This document shows, one piece after another, positions 1 through 8,994 of a stretch of DNA of 64,000 nt (position 1 is the stretch's first letter; each line of letters starts with the position of its first letter). The notes under the pieces are model-generated. The model did no database searches and was not told the origin of the DNA. It worked only from the letters and a program-made list of their open reading frames with translations. The translations under genes were made by a program, and so were the position numbers. The stretch is from Scopulibacillus_A cellulosilyticus. Lineage in GTDB: Bacteria; Bacillota; Bacilli; Bacillales; Sporolactobacillaceae. The stretch lies in NCBI RefSeq assembly GCF_042665295.1, contig NZ_JBHTCO010000020.1, forward strand, positions 62,001 through 126,000. The letters are read 5' to 3'.

Positions 1-297
1 ACGGGACCAGTTCACGCAAAGGATACTCTAGATACTCTAGCAAATTCCGGAACAAAGATTGTAAAGCTAACGCAGCAACAAAAAGCTGAATTACAAGCAC
101 TACATAAGCAGATTTTAAGCAAGAAAGAAGAGGTGATTCATAAATACGTAGAGTATGGTATTTTAACAAAGGCAAAAGGGAACAAAATTATAGCACGGAT
201 GGAACACCACTATGCAATGCATGAAAAAAACGGCTTCATCCCCAGATGGCATGGCCACAAAGATAAACATTGGGGGAAATTGAAAGAAAATAATTAA
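1..297 (+). CDS. DUF2680 (YckD-like) protein, C-terminal part
   Basis: An open frame runs from base 1 to a TAA at 295-297, so the 5' end lies outside the window and 98 residues are visible. The visible part has a charged helical segment (LTQQQKAELQALHKQI, then KKEEVIHKYVEYGILTKAKG) and an aromatic/basic tail around FIPRWHGHKDKHWG. This pattern is typical of the small secreted DUF2680/YckD family of Bacillus, whose role is unknown. A strong terminator follows directly. The family assignment is from memory of the motif and is fairly confident; function is not inferable. Confidence 0.7.
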   Translation, partial: TGPVHAKDTLDTLANSGTKIVKLTQQQKAELQALHKQILSKKEEVIHKYVEYGILTKAKGNKIIARMEHHYAMHEKNGFIPRWHGHKDKHWGKLKENN

Positions 298-305
298 GAT
301 ATAAA

Positions 306-350
306 AAGGCTGGGACAAAAGGTCATTAATAACCCTTTGTCCCAGCCTTT
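306..350 (+). terminator. Rho-independent terminator after the DUF2680 gene
   Basis: A stem of about 14 bp (GGCTGGGACAAAGG type arms around a TTAATAA-rich loop) is followed by TTTTC. It also reads as a hairpin on the other strand, so it may serve the convergent csbD-like gene. Confidence 0.8.
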
Positions 351-359
351 TCATTATAT

Positions 360-530
360 TTACTTCTTAAATATGTCCTTTACGTCTCCTGCCTTTTCTT
401 GAATTTTTCCTTTTGCTTTATCTTTTTCGCCTTCAGCTACTTTTTGATCATCATTCGTTATATTTCCCCAAGCTTTTTTTGCTTCACCTTTAACCTGGTT
501 GCCTTTTCCTTTTAATTTGTCATTGCTCAT
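360..530 (-). CDS. CsbD family stress protein
   Basis: A 56-residue hydrophilic protein read on the minus strand. It starts MSNDKLKGKGNQVKGEAKKA and continues with further Lys/Glu/Gly-rich repeats of the form KGKIQEKAGDVK, the hallmark of the CsbD family. CsbD proteins in Bacillus belong to the general stress (sigma-B) response; their biochemical role is unknown. The start is set by GGAGGG 7-8 bases upstream of the ATG. The gene is convergent with the DUF2680 gene and is followed by the shared hairpin. Confidence 0.85.
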   Translation of the reverse strand: MSNDKLKGKGNQVKGEAKKAWGNITNDDQKVAEGEKDKAKGKIQEKAGDVKDIFKK

Positions 531-600
531 TAGCGTTCCCTCCCTTTATTATTCATGTTTTTCTATACCCGTATGAATGAATAATAAACATACTAACCAA

Positions 601-1749
601 TTAAGGTTTCAATTTCGTATCAGTATACATATCAGAACGCAAGCGGATGAACCGGTACAGATGTGTCACGATTACTTTTAGAACTGCGTACCCTGGGACA
701 GCGAGGATAATGCCAACAATTCCGAAAAGGTTCCCCGCCGTCAAAATGACGAAAATAACGGTTATAGGGTGAATGTGCAAGCTTCTTCCCATAATTTGAG
801 GTGAAATGACTTTCCCTTCAAGCAAATGAACGACTACCCAAACAATAGCTAATTTAAGAATCATTAAAGGTGAAGTGACAATAGCTAATACGGCAGCTGG
901 TAAAATAGCAATGAAGGGTCCTAAATAAGGGACAACATTTGTCACCATAGCAATAACCGCGAGCAGCAGCGCATAGTCCAAGCCAATAATTGAATAACCA
1001 ATAAATAGCAAAATACCAACACAAATAGCTACAAAAATTTGGCCCCGAATATAAGCACTTAGCGCATGGTTCATGTCACCTAAAATTTCTTTCGCCTCTT
1101 GACGTGTTTGATTAGGTAAAAAGTTTACAATGTAATCCGGTAATTTTTTACCGTCTTTCAATAAGTAAAAAAGTAAGAAAGGCAAGACAACTATTGATAA
1201 TATAACTTCAGTGATCGTGCCGACAAAAGTGACAATTCCCTGTGAAAAGTTTGACACATATTTACTTAAATGCCCTGAAATATCCTTCGTTATTTTACTG
1301 ATATCCGTATTTAGAGAGGACCCTGCCTTATGAACAATTTTACTTTGAGTGACTTTATGAATAATCCCTTGAATTTCATGACTGAGATGAGGAATATTAT
1401 CTATCAGACTTTGAATTTGTTCTTTCAACGGCGGTATAACAGATCCTACTATAAGAGTAATAATACCGATAATGACTATGTACAATATTAGAATAGATAT
1501 GATTCTTTTAATTCTTAGCTTTTCCAAGAGGTCAATCAAAGGATTAAATAAGTAGAAACAAACTCCTGCCAAAACAATCGGTAAAAATACAGTTTCTATG
1601 AAAATCATGACTGGCTTTAAAATAAAAGTAATCTCTGATAATGAGAAAATCGTTGTACTTATAATAAAGATGATTATCGTATAAACCACGAATTTATTAT
1701 TTAAAATTTTCTCTTTAAAAACTGTTCTTTTTGGACTTTTAAACGCCAT
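601..1749 (-). CDS. AI-2E family transporter (copy 1)
   Basis: 382 residues of the AI-2E/YdbI/YtvI permease family. The protein has N-terminal membrane helices (about residues 20-45, 55-75 and 90-110) and a soluble middle with amphipathic helices. The C-terminal membrane block carries the conserved stretches YIRGQIFVAICVGILLFIGY and VPYLGP. Members export small molecules or act in Na+/H+ exchange; the substrate cannot be told from sequence. A near-identical paralogue lies at 11683-12828. The ATG is preceded by AAGGGAG. Confidence 0.85.
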   Translation of the reverse strand: MAFKSPKRTVFKEKILNNKFVVYTIIIFIISTTIFSLSEITFILKPVMIFIETVFLPIVLAGVCFYLFNPLIDLLEKLRIKRIISILILYIVIIGIITLIVGSVIPPLKEQIQSLIDNIPHLSHEIQGIIHKVTQSKIVHKAGSSLNTDISKITKDISGHLSKYVSNFSQGIVTFVGTITEVILSIVVLPFLLFYLLKDGKKLPDYIVNFLPNQTRQEAKEILGDMNHALSAYIRGQIFVAICVGILLFIGYSIIGLDYALLLAVIAMVTNVVPYLGPFIAILPAAVLAIVTSPLMILKLAIVWVVVHLLEGKVISPQIMGRSLHIHPITVIFVILTAGNLFGIVGIILAVPGYAVLKVIVTHLYRFIRLRSDMYTDTKLKP

Positions 1750-1936
1750 TCTATCACTCCCTTACTCAAGGCAAGACTTAAAGATGCTAATTTTCATATA
1801 TTCATTTTACCCGTAAAGGCCTTGATTGGAAACGTCTTTTTGGTTCAATTAATCGGGAGTATCCTTTACAAAAGTTAATAGCATCTCCAGTCTTCCAAGG
1901 GAGTTGCTTACGTTTCGAAAAGAAAGTTTTCGATGC

Positions 1937-2749
1937 CTATCTTTTTAAATGAACAGGATGAACGATGGTGTTCAATAGTCCTCCAATAATGATAATCATT
2001 GCTGAAAGGTAAAACCAAAACATTAATACGACAATGCCCCCTAATTGACCGTAAAAGGCTGAATAATTGTTATGCCTTACATAAGAGGCAAACCCTAAAG
2101 AAACCATCTGCCAACCTATTGTTGCGAAAATAGCTCCCGGCATGACGTTCATGATTTTGAGTTTGATGTTAGGAGCAAAATAATAAAGACCTATAAAAAA
2201 GACGATGATAAACAAACTTCCAATACCCCATTGAATAAAAAGCCAAAGATTTTGAAACCATTCAATAGAGACAACGTCCTGTAAGTAATATCTCATCACG
2301 CCTTCAATAGCAGGAACGACTACAGAAAACAGAATGGCAATCATAAAACCAATCGTAAGCAGCAAGCCTTCCAATACTTGCTTAAAAATGTTTTTCTTCG
2401 TTTCTATCTCATACGCGTCATTTAATATTCTCTTGATACATTGAAATCCCATTGAAGACAACCATAATGTAAAAACTAAACTAAAGGACAGCAGATTGCC
2501 TTTTTGGTGAATGAGCGTGTAAGTCAGCGTATTTTCAATTAAGCTGTAAGTACCTTTAGGGGCAAAAGGCTTGATCAATTCTAAAATATAGTCTCCTCTA
2601 AACGGCAAATAAGGAATTAAGGAATAGATAACTAGTAGAAACGGAAAAATTGACATTAAAAAGTAATAAGCCATCTGGGCGGATAAATCATAGACTCTTA
2701 ATTTAAAAAAACCGTCGCCAAGCTGACGAAGTATAGAAAAGATATCCAT
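1937..2749 (-). CDS. YihY/BrkB family membrane protein
   Basis: 270 residues with about six hydrophobic segments and the family pattern: an N-terminal AYYFLMSIFPFLLVIYSLIPYLP, then LWLSSMGFQCIKRILNDAY, and a C-terminal YGQLGGIVVLMFWFYLSAMIIIIGG. This is the YihY/virulence factor BrkB (formerly 'RNase BN') family of polytopic membrane proteins of uncertain function. AGGAGGC lies just upstream of the ATG. The gene is co-directional with the AI-2E gene but separated by about 190 bases, so operon membership is uncertain. Confidence 0.85.
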   Translation of the reverse strand: MDIFSILRQLGDGFFKLRVYDLSAQMAYYFLMSIFPFLLVIYSLIPYLPFRGDYILELIKPFAPKGTYSLIENTLTYTLIHQKGNLLSFSLVFTLWLSSMGFQCIKRILNDAYEIETKKNIFKQVLEGLLLTIGFMIAILFSVVVPAIEGVMRYYLQDVVSIEWFQNLWLFIQWGIGSLFIIVFFIGLYYFAPNIKLKIMNVMPGAIFATIGWQMVSLGFASYVRHNNYSAFYGQLGGIVVLMFWFYLSAMIIIIGGLLNTIVHPVHLKR

Positions 2750-2857
2750 AATAATAGTGCCTCCTCTTCTAAAAAGGTGACAAAGATGCAGGTAAAGAAA
2801 GATTTAATTATAATTAAGCTATTCCAGTCAAAAAAGAATCATGATTGAGAACGGTCT

Positions 2858-3019
2858 ATTTATCCCGGTGCAACCGTCCGTATGACTCCCGCCTCAAAAA
2901 TTTAGCTTAAACGCTGAAGTTTAGGCGGGAGATAACGGACGCTAACACCCCGATTTGTTCAACTAACCATCAGTGGGGGATGAAGAAAAACCCCCACTGA
3001 TGGAAGTTTCACTTTATTG
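2858..3019. repeat. Structured intergenic repeat, copy 1
   Basis: About 162 bp, nearly the same as 16477-16637. It begins with TTTATCCCGGTGCAACCGTCCG and ends at CACTTTATTG. Inside are three nested inverted pairs: CGTCCGT/ACGGACG, CTCCCGCCT/AGGCGGGAG, and a long hairpin with arms CCATCAGTGGGGG and CCCCCACTGATGG. Two strong hairpins and TTTAT-type edges resemble non-autonomous elements of the IS200/IS605 type (palindrome-associated elements). There is no open frame inside. Origin is inferred. Confidence 0.7.
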
Positions 3020-3148
3020 TTAATGTCCATTTATGGAAAGATTTAAACCTTTAATACGAGTTTAACACGTTAATTTTTAAATTTTGAATATATTATTTAT
3101 CCTACGGAAAAACTCACCATAAGCAACGCCTGTTCTTATTAAAAAATA

Positions 3149-3177
3149 TTGACAGTTATTTTTTAAAAATATATTTT
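3149..3177 (+). promoter_or_regulatory. Sigma-A-type promoter for the lipid kinase gene
   Basis: TTGACA at 3149-3154 and TATTTT at 3172-3177 are separated by 17 bases, about 60 bases upstream of the gene at 3239. The -35 box is perfect and the -10 box is one base off consensus. Confidence 0.6.
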
Positions 3178-3238
3178 AAAAATGAATTTATCATGAAAGT
3201 TTAATCATATTATTTTATAGATTGGAAGGAAATCGGCA

Positions 3239-4126
3239 ATGAAAAGTGTTTCAGTCATTATGAATCCATCAGCTGGAAATAATAAGTTAAAAAACGATAT
3301 TCATATTATAAAACAGAAACTGTCGCAGAAATATGAATCCGTTGATATTTATTTAACTAAAGAACCTGGCGACGGCGCTAATTACGTAAGAAAAATTGCC
3401 AATAACGTTGATTTAATTATCGGCGCCGGCGGAGACGGTACTATTTATGAACTTATCAATGCCATATGCGGTTTAGAAAAACGGCCGGCTTTTGCTATTA
3501 TCCCGGGAGGAACTTGCAACGATTTTTCCCGTGCTGTCGGCATGTCCCAAAAACCGTTAGAAGCGCTTGAGCAAATTTTAGATGAACATCAAGAAAAAGT
3601 TGATGTCGGGTATACTGACCATCAATATTTTCTCAATTTTTGGGGTATTGGTCTCATTACTCAGGTTTCTGAAAATCTTGAATCAGATAAGAAATTAGGC
3701 AGATTATCTTACTATATTAGTACAATGCAAACCATTAATAATGCCGAATCTTTTCATTTAAAGCTGGCTTCAAAGGAACGCGATTATGACGGAAAAGCTG
3801 TCATGGTTATTGTAGGGAACGGTCCCTTTACAGGCGGATTACAAGCCTTTTTCCCAAATTGCAATCTTCAGGACGGCTTGTTGGATGTCCTTATTTTAAA
3901 AGATACATCCTTACCGACATTCTGGTCCATTCTGCGTTCAAGTGTGGCCAGTGAAGATTTATTTAATAAAGAAGAAATTATTCATTTTCAGACAAATGAA
4001 TTGACTATTGAATGTGAGCCAGAACAGAAAATTGATTGTGATGGTGAACGAAATGAATCAACCCCGGCTCATATAAAGATTCTGCCGCAGCATTTAACTG
4101 TAATGGTTGGCGACTTTTCAAATTAA
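3239..4126 (+). CDS. Diacylglycerol kinase family lipid kinase (YegS/BmrU type)
   Basis: 295 residues of the DAGK catalytic domain family. The nucleotide-binding GGDGT is at residues 64-68 and PGGTCNDF at 89-96. A C-terminal half follows with FFPNCNLQDGLLDVLIL and DCDGE, typical of the YegS/DgkB-type fold. It should phosphorylate a lipid such as diacylglycerol or undecaprenol using ATP at the inner membrane face; the exact substrate is unknown. The start has GGAAGGAAATCGGCA upstream. The gene stands alone on the plus strand. Confidence 0.9.
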   Translation: MKSVSVIMNPSAGNNKLKNDIHIIKQKLSQKYESVDIYLTKEPGDGANYVRKIANNVDLIIGAGGDGTIYELINAICGLEKRPAFAIIPGGTCNDFSRAVGMSQKPLEALEQILDEHQEKVDVGYTDHQYFLNFWGIGLITQVSENLESDKKLGRLSYYISTMQTINNAESFHLKLASKERDYDGKAVMVIVGNGPFTGGLQAFFPNCNLQDGLLDVLILKDTSLPTFWSILRSSVASEDLFNKEEIIHFQTNELTIECEPEQKIDCDGERNESTPAHIKILPQHLTVMVGDFSN

Positions 4127-4265
4127 TAAAGGATATCCCGGCTTAGCATCTCAACGGCCCTTGTATGCAGCCTTTTGTTAGATCAATATTTAAAAGTTTA
4201 TCTTTTCGAATCGGCGGGTAATTTAGATATTGAGACCTTACATTAATCTAATGGGAGGAAACATT

Positions 4266-4520
4266 ATGGGTATTATTTGGACTCTTATTATAGGCGGTAT
4301 TATTGGATGGCTGGGCGGATTAATCACCGGCCGGGATATTCCAGGCGGTATTATTGGTAATATTATAGCCGGGTTCATTGGATCATGGTTAGGTACGTTT
4401 ATTCTTGGCCATTGGGGACCGAGGCTTGCAGGGTTTTACATCATCCCGGCAATTATCGGAGCTATTATTTTAGTTCTTATCCTTAGTTTCTTTTTTCGCT
4501 CCTTTAGAAAAAGATCATAA
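4266..4520 (+). CDS. GlsB/YeaQ/YmgE family membrane protein
   Basis: 84 residues, almost entirely three hydrophobic helices with Gly-rich motifs (GGIIGWLGGLITGRDIPGG, GNIIAGFIGSWLG). This is the transglycosylase-associated/GlsB family of small stress-related integral membrane proteins. An upstream in-frame start at 4230 is possible, but GGGAGGAAACATT directly before the ATG at 4266 fixes the start there. It is followed by a short gap before a bidirectional hairpin. Confidence 0.85.
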   Translation: MGIIWTLIIGGIIGWLGGLITGRDIPGGIIGNIIAGFIGSWLGTFILGHWGPRLAGFYIIPAIIGAIILVLILSFFFRSFRKRS

Positions 4521-4657
4521 CATAAAAGGCGTGTCACAATTTAAAACTATGCCAATTATAGCTGGAAAAATTTAAAAAACAAATGAACTTGTTATCAATT
4601 CTGACTGGAAACGAGCAGATAATGGATGCTGCTAAAACAGACCTTTTTAATACGTTA

Positions 4658-4686
4658 GGCCACCTGGTTATCCAGGTGGCCATTTT
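4658..4686. terminator. Bidirectional terminator
   Basis: A perfect 10-bp stem GGCCACCTGG/CCAGGTGGCC with a TTAT loop, between convergent genes. T-rich sequence is present on the plus-strand side. Confidence 0.75.
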
Positions 4687-4704
4687 GATTAATTTAAAAT
4701 TAAA

Positions 4705-5550
4705 TCAAGAATCAAGTCTTTTATAGCGGGCTTCAGCAAACATATACACACCGTATGCAATTAAACCAACAGCAGCAACAGCCAGAAGTACAGAACCATA
4801 GGGCTGCCGGGATACCTCAGCAAGCGCGCCATCCAGACCTTTCGTTTCATTAGGATCAGCCTGGATGGCTGTTCGAATAAGAAAAAAGCCAATAATCCCA
4901 AAGACAACGCCGCGTGCCGAAATCCCAAATTTCCCAAACCGTCCGCTCCACAGCCATTCTTTTCGGCTCATCTTATTTTTCTTAAGATTTTTTTGAAACT
5001 TGCCTGACAGTGCCCAAAATACTTGACCTATACCAAAAATAAGGATCCCTGCTCCCAGCAATCCGATAATGGTTTGACCAAATGGTTCCGCAAGCATTTT
5101 TGCTGATAAGGTTTGATAATGATGCCCTGGATCTTTAACACCAACATGCATTAACATCTTTACTGCACTGATACATAGACTTATATATATACCGGCAACA
5201 AAAAGGTACCCGATCCGGGTAACGATGCCTTTCAGATTATGTCCGATATTTTGCGGGTCAAAAAGTGCAGCGATGATTTGCCAACACCCATAACTGCAAA
5301 GACCTGCAGCCAAAACGATAAGTCCTATAAACCCAAACGGCTGCTTTGCAATTGTATGAAGCGCGCCTTCTGAACTCACTAATTTACCATGTAAACCAAA
5401 AGCTGTTTGCATAGCCAATAATCCTATGATGAAATAGACGGCTCCTTGCGCCATATGCCCAAAACGTGCAAATCGAATGACCCAAGGCTTTGTCTGTTCT
5501 TTTACTTTATGAAACTTGTGGTCATCTTTAATAAATGGTGTTTTCCCCAT
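4705..5550 (-). CDS. DUF1206 domain membrane protein
   Basis: 281 residues with about six membrane helices arranged as three internal repeats. Each repeat starts with an ARFGHMAQGAVYFIIGLLA-like motif (residues about 28-46, 110-130 and 203-225) and ends with a YGCWQ/FGIGQ/YGVYM-like motif. This three-fold pattern is the DUF1206 family, of unknown function. The ATG follows GGGAGAGCGG. No clear operon partner. Confidence 0.85.
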   Translation of the reverse strand: MGKTPFIKDDHKFHKVKEQTKPWVIRFARFGHMAQGAVYFIIGLLAMQTAFGLHGKLVSSEGALHTIAKQPFGFIGLIVLAAGLCSYGCWQIIAALFDPQNIGHNLKGIVTRIGYLFVAGIYISLCISAVKMLMHVGVKDPGHHYQTLSAKMLAEPFGQTIIGLLGAGILIFGIGQVFWALSGKFQKNLKKNKMSRKEWLWSGRFGKFGISARGVVFGIIGFFLIRTAIQADPNETKGLDGALAEVSRQPYGSVLLAVAAVGLIAYGVYMFAEARYKRLDS

Positions 5551-5780
5551 ACCGCTCCGCTCTCCCTTTGCAAACAGATATAAATACGATAATTGTTCAT
5601 CTAATCATAACTAAAATTGAACTTTAATACCCTATAATATCTTATATATCATATTATAAAAAGTTGCAGGCGGGATAAATGGCCGGTATAGCCCTATTAT
5701 CAAAAAAGAAGGCGTTCCAATTGGATTGCCTTCTAACCCGATTTTATATTGTTAGACACTAAATCAGAAATTAAAAATCA

Positions 5781-5815
5781 ATTACCCGGGGTAAGCTTTA
5801 CCCCGGGTAATTTTC
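5781..5815 (-). terminator. Perfect palindromic terminator of the small peptide gene
   Basis: A 14-bp perfect stem (5781-5794 with 5798-5811) enclosing a 3-base loop, located just downstream of the minus-strand peptide gene. A T run flanks it on the plus side; on the minus side the flank is also T-rich. Confidence 0.7.
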
Positions 5816-5833
5816 TAAATGAATTAAAACAAA

Positions 5834-5938
5834 TTATAGACCGCCAAGACCTAATTGATTTAAAATGTCTACGTCGACAACATCAGCATCACCGCTGTTT
5901 CCAGAAAGAATACCGTCTAATAAATTTACCTGTTTCAC
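5834..5938 (-). CDS. Small 34-residue peptide, unknown function
   Basis: The GTG start at 5938 has an excellent GGAGGTG eight bases upstream. The encoded 34-residue peptide starts MKQVNLLDGILSGNSG and is acidic in the middle (DADVVDVD), ending LNQLGLGGL. A longer frame reaches 6016 but without a ribosome binding site. The Gly/Asp/Leu composition resembles small spore-associated peptides, but I do not recognise the family. The ideal ribosome binding site plus a private terminator make it very likely to be real. Confidence 0.6.
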   Translation of the reverse strand: MKQVNLLDGILSGNSGDADVVDVDILNQLGLGGL

Positions 5939-6705
5939 ATTTTTCACCTCCACTAAAACTAGTATTTGGTTATTTATGAAACTACAATTACAATATAACA
6001 GAATAATATTTTCCATAATAGAGAATGATTAACTAATCCTTACGGTCTAAATAACCGCAGCTGCTTATAAAGAATTACTACTTTTTTGGTTGGATATTTA
6101 CTTTTGTAATATTTAATTAATTGTAAATATATAATCCTACTATTTATCATTATTCTAAGATACATAAGAATCCGTTAAACTATTAAATAACATCCATAGT
6201 ATAAATTACAAGTAAGCATAAACTTTAAAAATTAAAAGTAAATTACATTTTAATTTTGATTTTGTAAAAGATATAAGGACTAAAGGGCTAATATTTCCAA
6301 CCAAAAAATATTAGAACAAATTTTAAATTTTATTTATGAAAAAAGAAAAAAATCCCTTGAGATGGGAAGTCTCAAGGGAAATAAAAGGAGTATTTTTAAG
6401 GATAAACCAGAGCTTGTATTTATAATCTCCATTGGAAGCATTTTATATGCATAATCATGAACTTTTAATTATTTTAGTTTCGACGTAATCATTTGACTAA
6501 ATATCTCCCACCAGCCTACATCTATTGTATTCACAAATACACGTCTTGTTTCGGGCAACTGTTCATTTAGGTTAACCGTTTTAAACTTTTCTTTAAAGGC
6601 GGTATATCAAGATTGAAAGAACCGTAACTGTAATCATAATAACGAAGATACTGTGGTCTCATGAGACGGCAGTATCTCCGGTTCCTTTTAAAGTTCCTTT
6701 AATAC
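5939..6705. other. AT-rich gap with hairpins and a gene relic
   Basis: This gap contains no intact gene. At 6353-6379 there is a 10-bp stem (TCCCTTGAGA/TCTCAAGGGA). At 6469-6665 the minus strand has two short overlapping frames, one coding RYYDYSYGSFNLDIPP and the other, in the next frame, ending RRVFVNTIDVGWWEIFSQM before a TAA at 6469. They read like one gene end broken by a frameshift. I do not recognise the protein. Confidence 0.4.
6646..6677 (-). terminator. Hairpin downstream of the 60-residue gene
   Basis: Outer arms AGATACTG/CAGTATCT enclose an inner palindrome GTCTCATGAGAC, directly downstream of the minus-strand gene at 6706. Likely a terminator although the T run on the minus side is short. 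Confidence 0.5.
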
Positions 6706-6888
6706 TTAAGTATTTCTCGGTTTTTCTTCCTTTTCAACCGGTCTTGATTCATCGACGGGAGGATTATTATATCTTTGGTCAACGGTCCCTCCGGCTAATC
6801 CTTCATCAACCATCCGGTCAACATCAAAGTTATACTTTTTCCTTTTTTCATTGTCTTTGCTTAGATTCTTTTTATCGTTTTCAGCCAT
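6706..6888 (-). CDS. Hydrophilic 60-residue protein, unknown
   Basis: A small, highly charged protein (MAENDKKNLSKDNEKRKKYN, then an acidic and Pro-rich tail with NNPPVDESRPVEKEEK). There is no membrane segment. It looks intrinsically disordered, like several small stress or spore proteins of Bacillus, but I cannot place it in a family. GGAGTGATCG precedes the ATG. It lies 66 bases downstream of the KimA-like gene on the same strand and may be cotranscribed. Confidence 0.55.
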   Translation of the reverse strand: MAENDKKNLSKDNEKRKKYNFDVDRMVDEGLAGGTVDQRYNNPPVDESRPVEKEEKPRNT

Positions 6889-6954
6889 AATCGATCACTC
6901 CTTTATTTTGCTCATACCCTTCAGACAAAATTTTAAACTTAGAATTATTAAAAT

Positions 6955-8772
6955 TTAATGTTTTAAATGGTACGGTACTGTCGAAATCACGACATCTTTT
7001 CGGAACAATAAGATAACCCGGATCATGAGTCCGGTTTGGTTATGCAAAGCTTTGGTCCACCATTGGCGCGGAATAAACTCTGGGACAAGCACGGTGATCC
7101 GGCGATGCTTTCCGTCTTCTCCCATATGATCGATAAAGCGTAATAATGGCCTGATAACACTGCGATAACGCGAAACTGTTGTCACCAAGCGAACATCAGG
7201 CGCCCATTTCTCCCATTGCGACTCCATTCTTTTGACATCTTCCTCGTCAAAACCAATATATAAAGCCACAGCTTCCCCGCCTATGGATTTGGCATAACCA
7301 ATTGTATTACGTACAACCTTGCTGATACCGCTGACCGGAATGATAATACGGCTTTCAATCTCTTCGGGTTTATCTGTTTCAATATCAATTTGAAGCTCCT
7401 GACCAACCAGCACAAAATGACGTCTGATCCGATAAAATATCAGGATCAATAAAGGGATGAGAATGACAACAATCCATGCACCTTCCGTAAATTTGGTCAC
7501 AGCAAAAATAATTGTAACAACAAAGGTCAAAATTGCGCCAATCAGGTTAATCACTAATTTGGACAGCCAATGCTTCGGTTTGTTTTTAATCCAGCGGCAA
7601 ACCAGGCCTGTTTGCGCTAATGTAAAAGAAAGAAACACACCTATAGCATATAGCGGAATAAGTTGATTCACATTCCCCTCAAACGCGATAATCAATACGA
7701 TTGCTGCAACAGCCAAAAAGATAATCCCGTTCGAAAAATTCAATCGGTCTCCCCTGACACCAAACATCCGCGGCAAAAACTTATCATCAGACATCATTGA
7801 AGCCAAAATAGGAAAAGCCGAGAAACTGGTATTACAAGCCAAAAGCAAAATTAATGCAGTCGTTACCTGGATATAATAGTAAAAAACTGAGTGTCCAAAA
7901 ATATGCGCCGCAATCTGAGAAAGCACTGTCTCGTGGTTCGGAACAACATGATACAAATAAGCTAATCCAGTGACGCCCGCGAGTAAAATGGCTAGTAATA
8001 TCACAAGAACGGCTAGCGTACGGGCCGCATTTTGTTTAACCGGTTTCTTAAAATTTGGCGTTGAATTTGAAATCGCCTCAACGCCTGTTAAAGATGAACA
8101 CCCGGAAGAAAAGGCCCGCATCAGTAAAAACAGCGTTAGTCCTTTCGGCAGGTGATTTGTCACCGGCGGTACATGACTCGGAACCCCTTGAATCAACACT
8201 TTCACCAGCCCTGTCACAACCAGTCCTAAAATCCCGAGAATGAACAAGTACGTTGGAAATGAAAAAATTGTTCCAGATTCTCGAATGCCACGTAAATTCA
8301 AAACCATAATAAGCAAAACAAAAAATACCCCAATTAAGACCGTATAGGGCCGAAGAACAGGAAAGGCAGAAGAAATGGCTGCGACTCCTGATGATGAGCT
8401 GACAGCCACAGTCAATGTATAATCAATAAGTAGAGCAGATCCTGCTGTAAGACCGCCAAACGTCCCCAAATTGTCAGAGGAAACAATATATGCACCTCCC
8501 CCGCCGGGATATTCATGAATAATCTGACGATAGGACAACCCCAGCATCACCAATAAAAAAATAATGGCTCCTGCAATCGGCAATGAATACCACAGAGCAA
8601 CAGCTCCGATTGGAGCAAGAACTGTAAGAATTTGTTCCGGCCCGTAGGCAACAGAAGACAAAGCATCAGATGATAATGTCGGCAAGGCCTTCCATTTAGG
8701 TATTTTCTGATCCTTTAATTCTTCTGTTTTTAAAGGCGGTCCGATTAATATTCGTTTCAATGCAGTCATCAA
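6955..8772 (-). CDS. KimA/YdaO-like APC family potassium importer
   Basis: 605 residues: 12 predicted membrane helices (about residues 25-440) of the amino acid-polyamine-cation superfamily, followed by a cytosolic domain of about 150 residues. The N-terminus (GPPLKTEELKDQKIPKW, then LSSDALSSVAYGPEQ) and the total length match B. subtilis KimA (YdaO), a high-affinity proton-coupled K+ importer inhibited by c-di-AMP through its soluble domain. Assignment to KimA rather than another APC paralogue is likely, not certain. I do not see the c-di-AMP riboswitch consensus upstream. A uspA gene lies upstream on the same strand. Confidence 0.8.
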   Translation of the reverse strand: MMTALKRILIGPPLKTEELKDQKIPKWKALPTLSSDALSSVAYGPEQILTVLAPIGAVALWYSLPIAGAIIFLLVMLGLSYRQIIHEYPGGGGAYIVSSDNLGTFGGLTAGSALLIDYTLTVAVSSSSGVAAISSAFPVLRPYTVLIGVFFVLLIMVLNLRGIRESGTIFSFPTYLFILGILGLVVTGLVKVLIQGVPSHVPPVTNHLPKGLTLFLLMRAFSSGCSSLTGVEAISNSTPNFKKPVKQNAARTLAVLVILLAILLAGVTGLAYLYHVVPNHETVLSQIAAHIFGHSVFYYYIQVTTALILLLACNTSFSAFPILASMMSDDKFLPRMFGVRGDRLNFSNGIIFLAVAAIVLIIAFEGNVNQLIPLYAIGVFLSFTLAQTGLVCRWIKNKPKHWLSKLVINLIGAILTFVVTIIFAVTKFTEGAWIVVILIPLLILIFYRIRRHFVLVGQELQIDIETDKPEEIESRIIIPVSGISKVVRNTIGYAKSIGGEAVALYIGFDEEDVKRMESQWEKWAPDVRLVTTVSRYRSVIRPLLRFIDHMGEDGKHRRITVLVPEFIPRQWWTKALHNQTGLMIRVILLFRKDVVISTVPYHLKH

Positions 8773-8833
8773 TGATCAGCACCTCTTTTGAATAATGTGG
8801 TACATTAACCGATGAAATTTAATTAATAACAAG

Positions 8834-8890
8834 ATAAAGAAAACTTGGCTGGTGCCAAGCCTCAGGGCGCAGGCAACTACTTTCCTTGCG
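8834..8890 (-). terminator. Terminator downstream of the UspA gene
   Basis: Read on the minus strand, CTTGGC-ACCA-GCCAAG is followed by TTTTCTTT. The same structure, with similar flanking bases upstream of the stem, recurs at 36188-36230 and 38960-39025, so it is a repeated terminator cassette. Confidence 0.65.
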
Positions 8891-8994
8891 TATAAAAAAA
8901 GTGAGAAACTCATATAATTTCCCACTAATGATAATTATCTTTTTGAAGTAAATTGTTAAAACACTATATTCTTTTCAGTTGGATTAAGTGAAAG

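Noticed and set aside
8773..8994. c-di-AMP (ydaO) riboswitch before the KimA-like gene
   Set aside because: I looked for the conserved core in this gap and found only the UspA terminator cassette.
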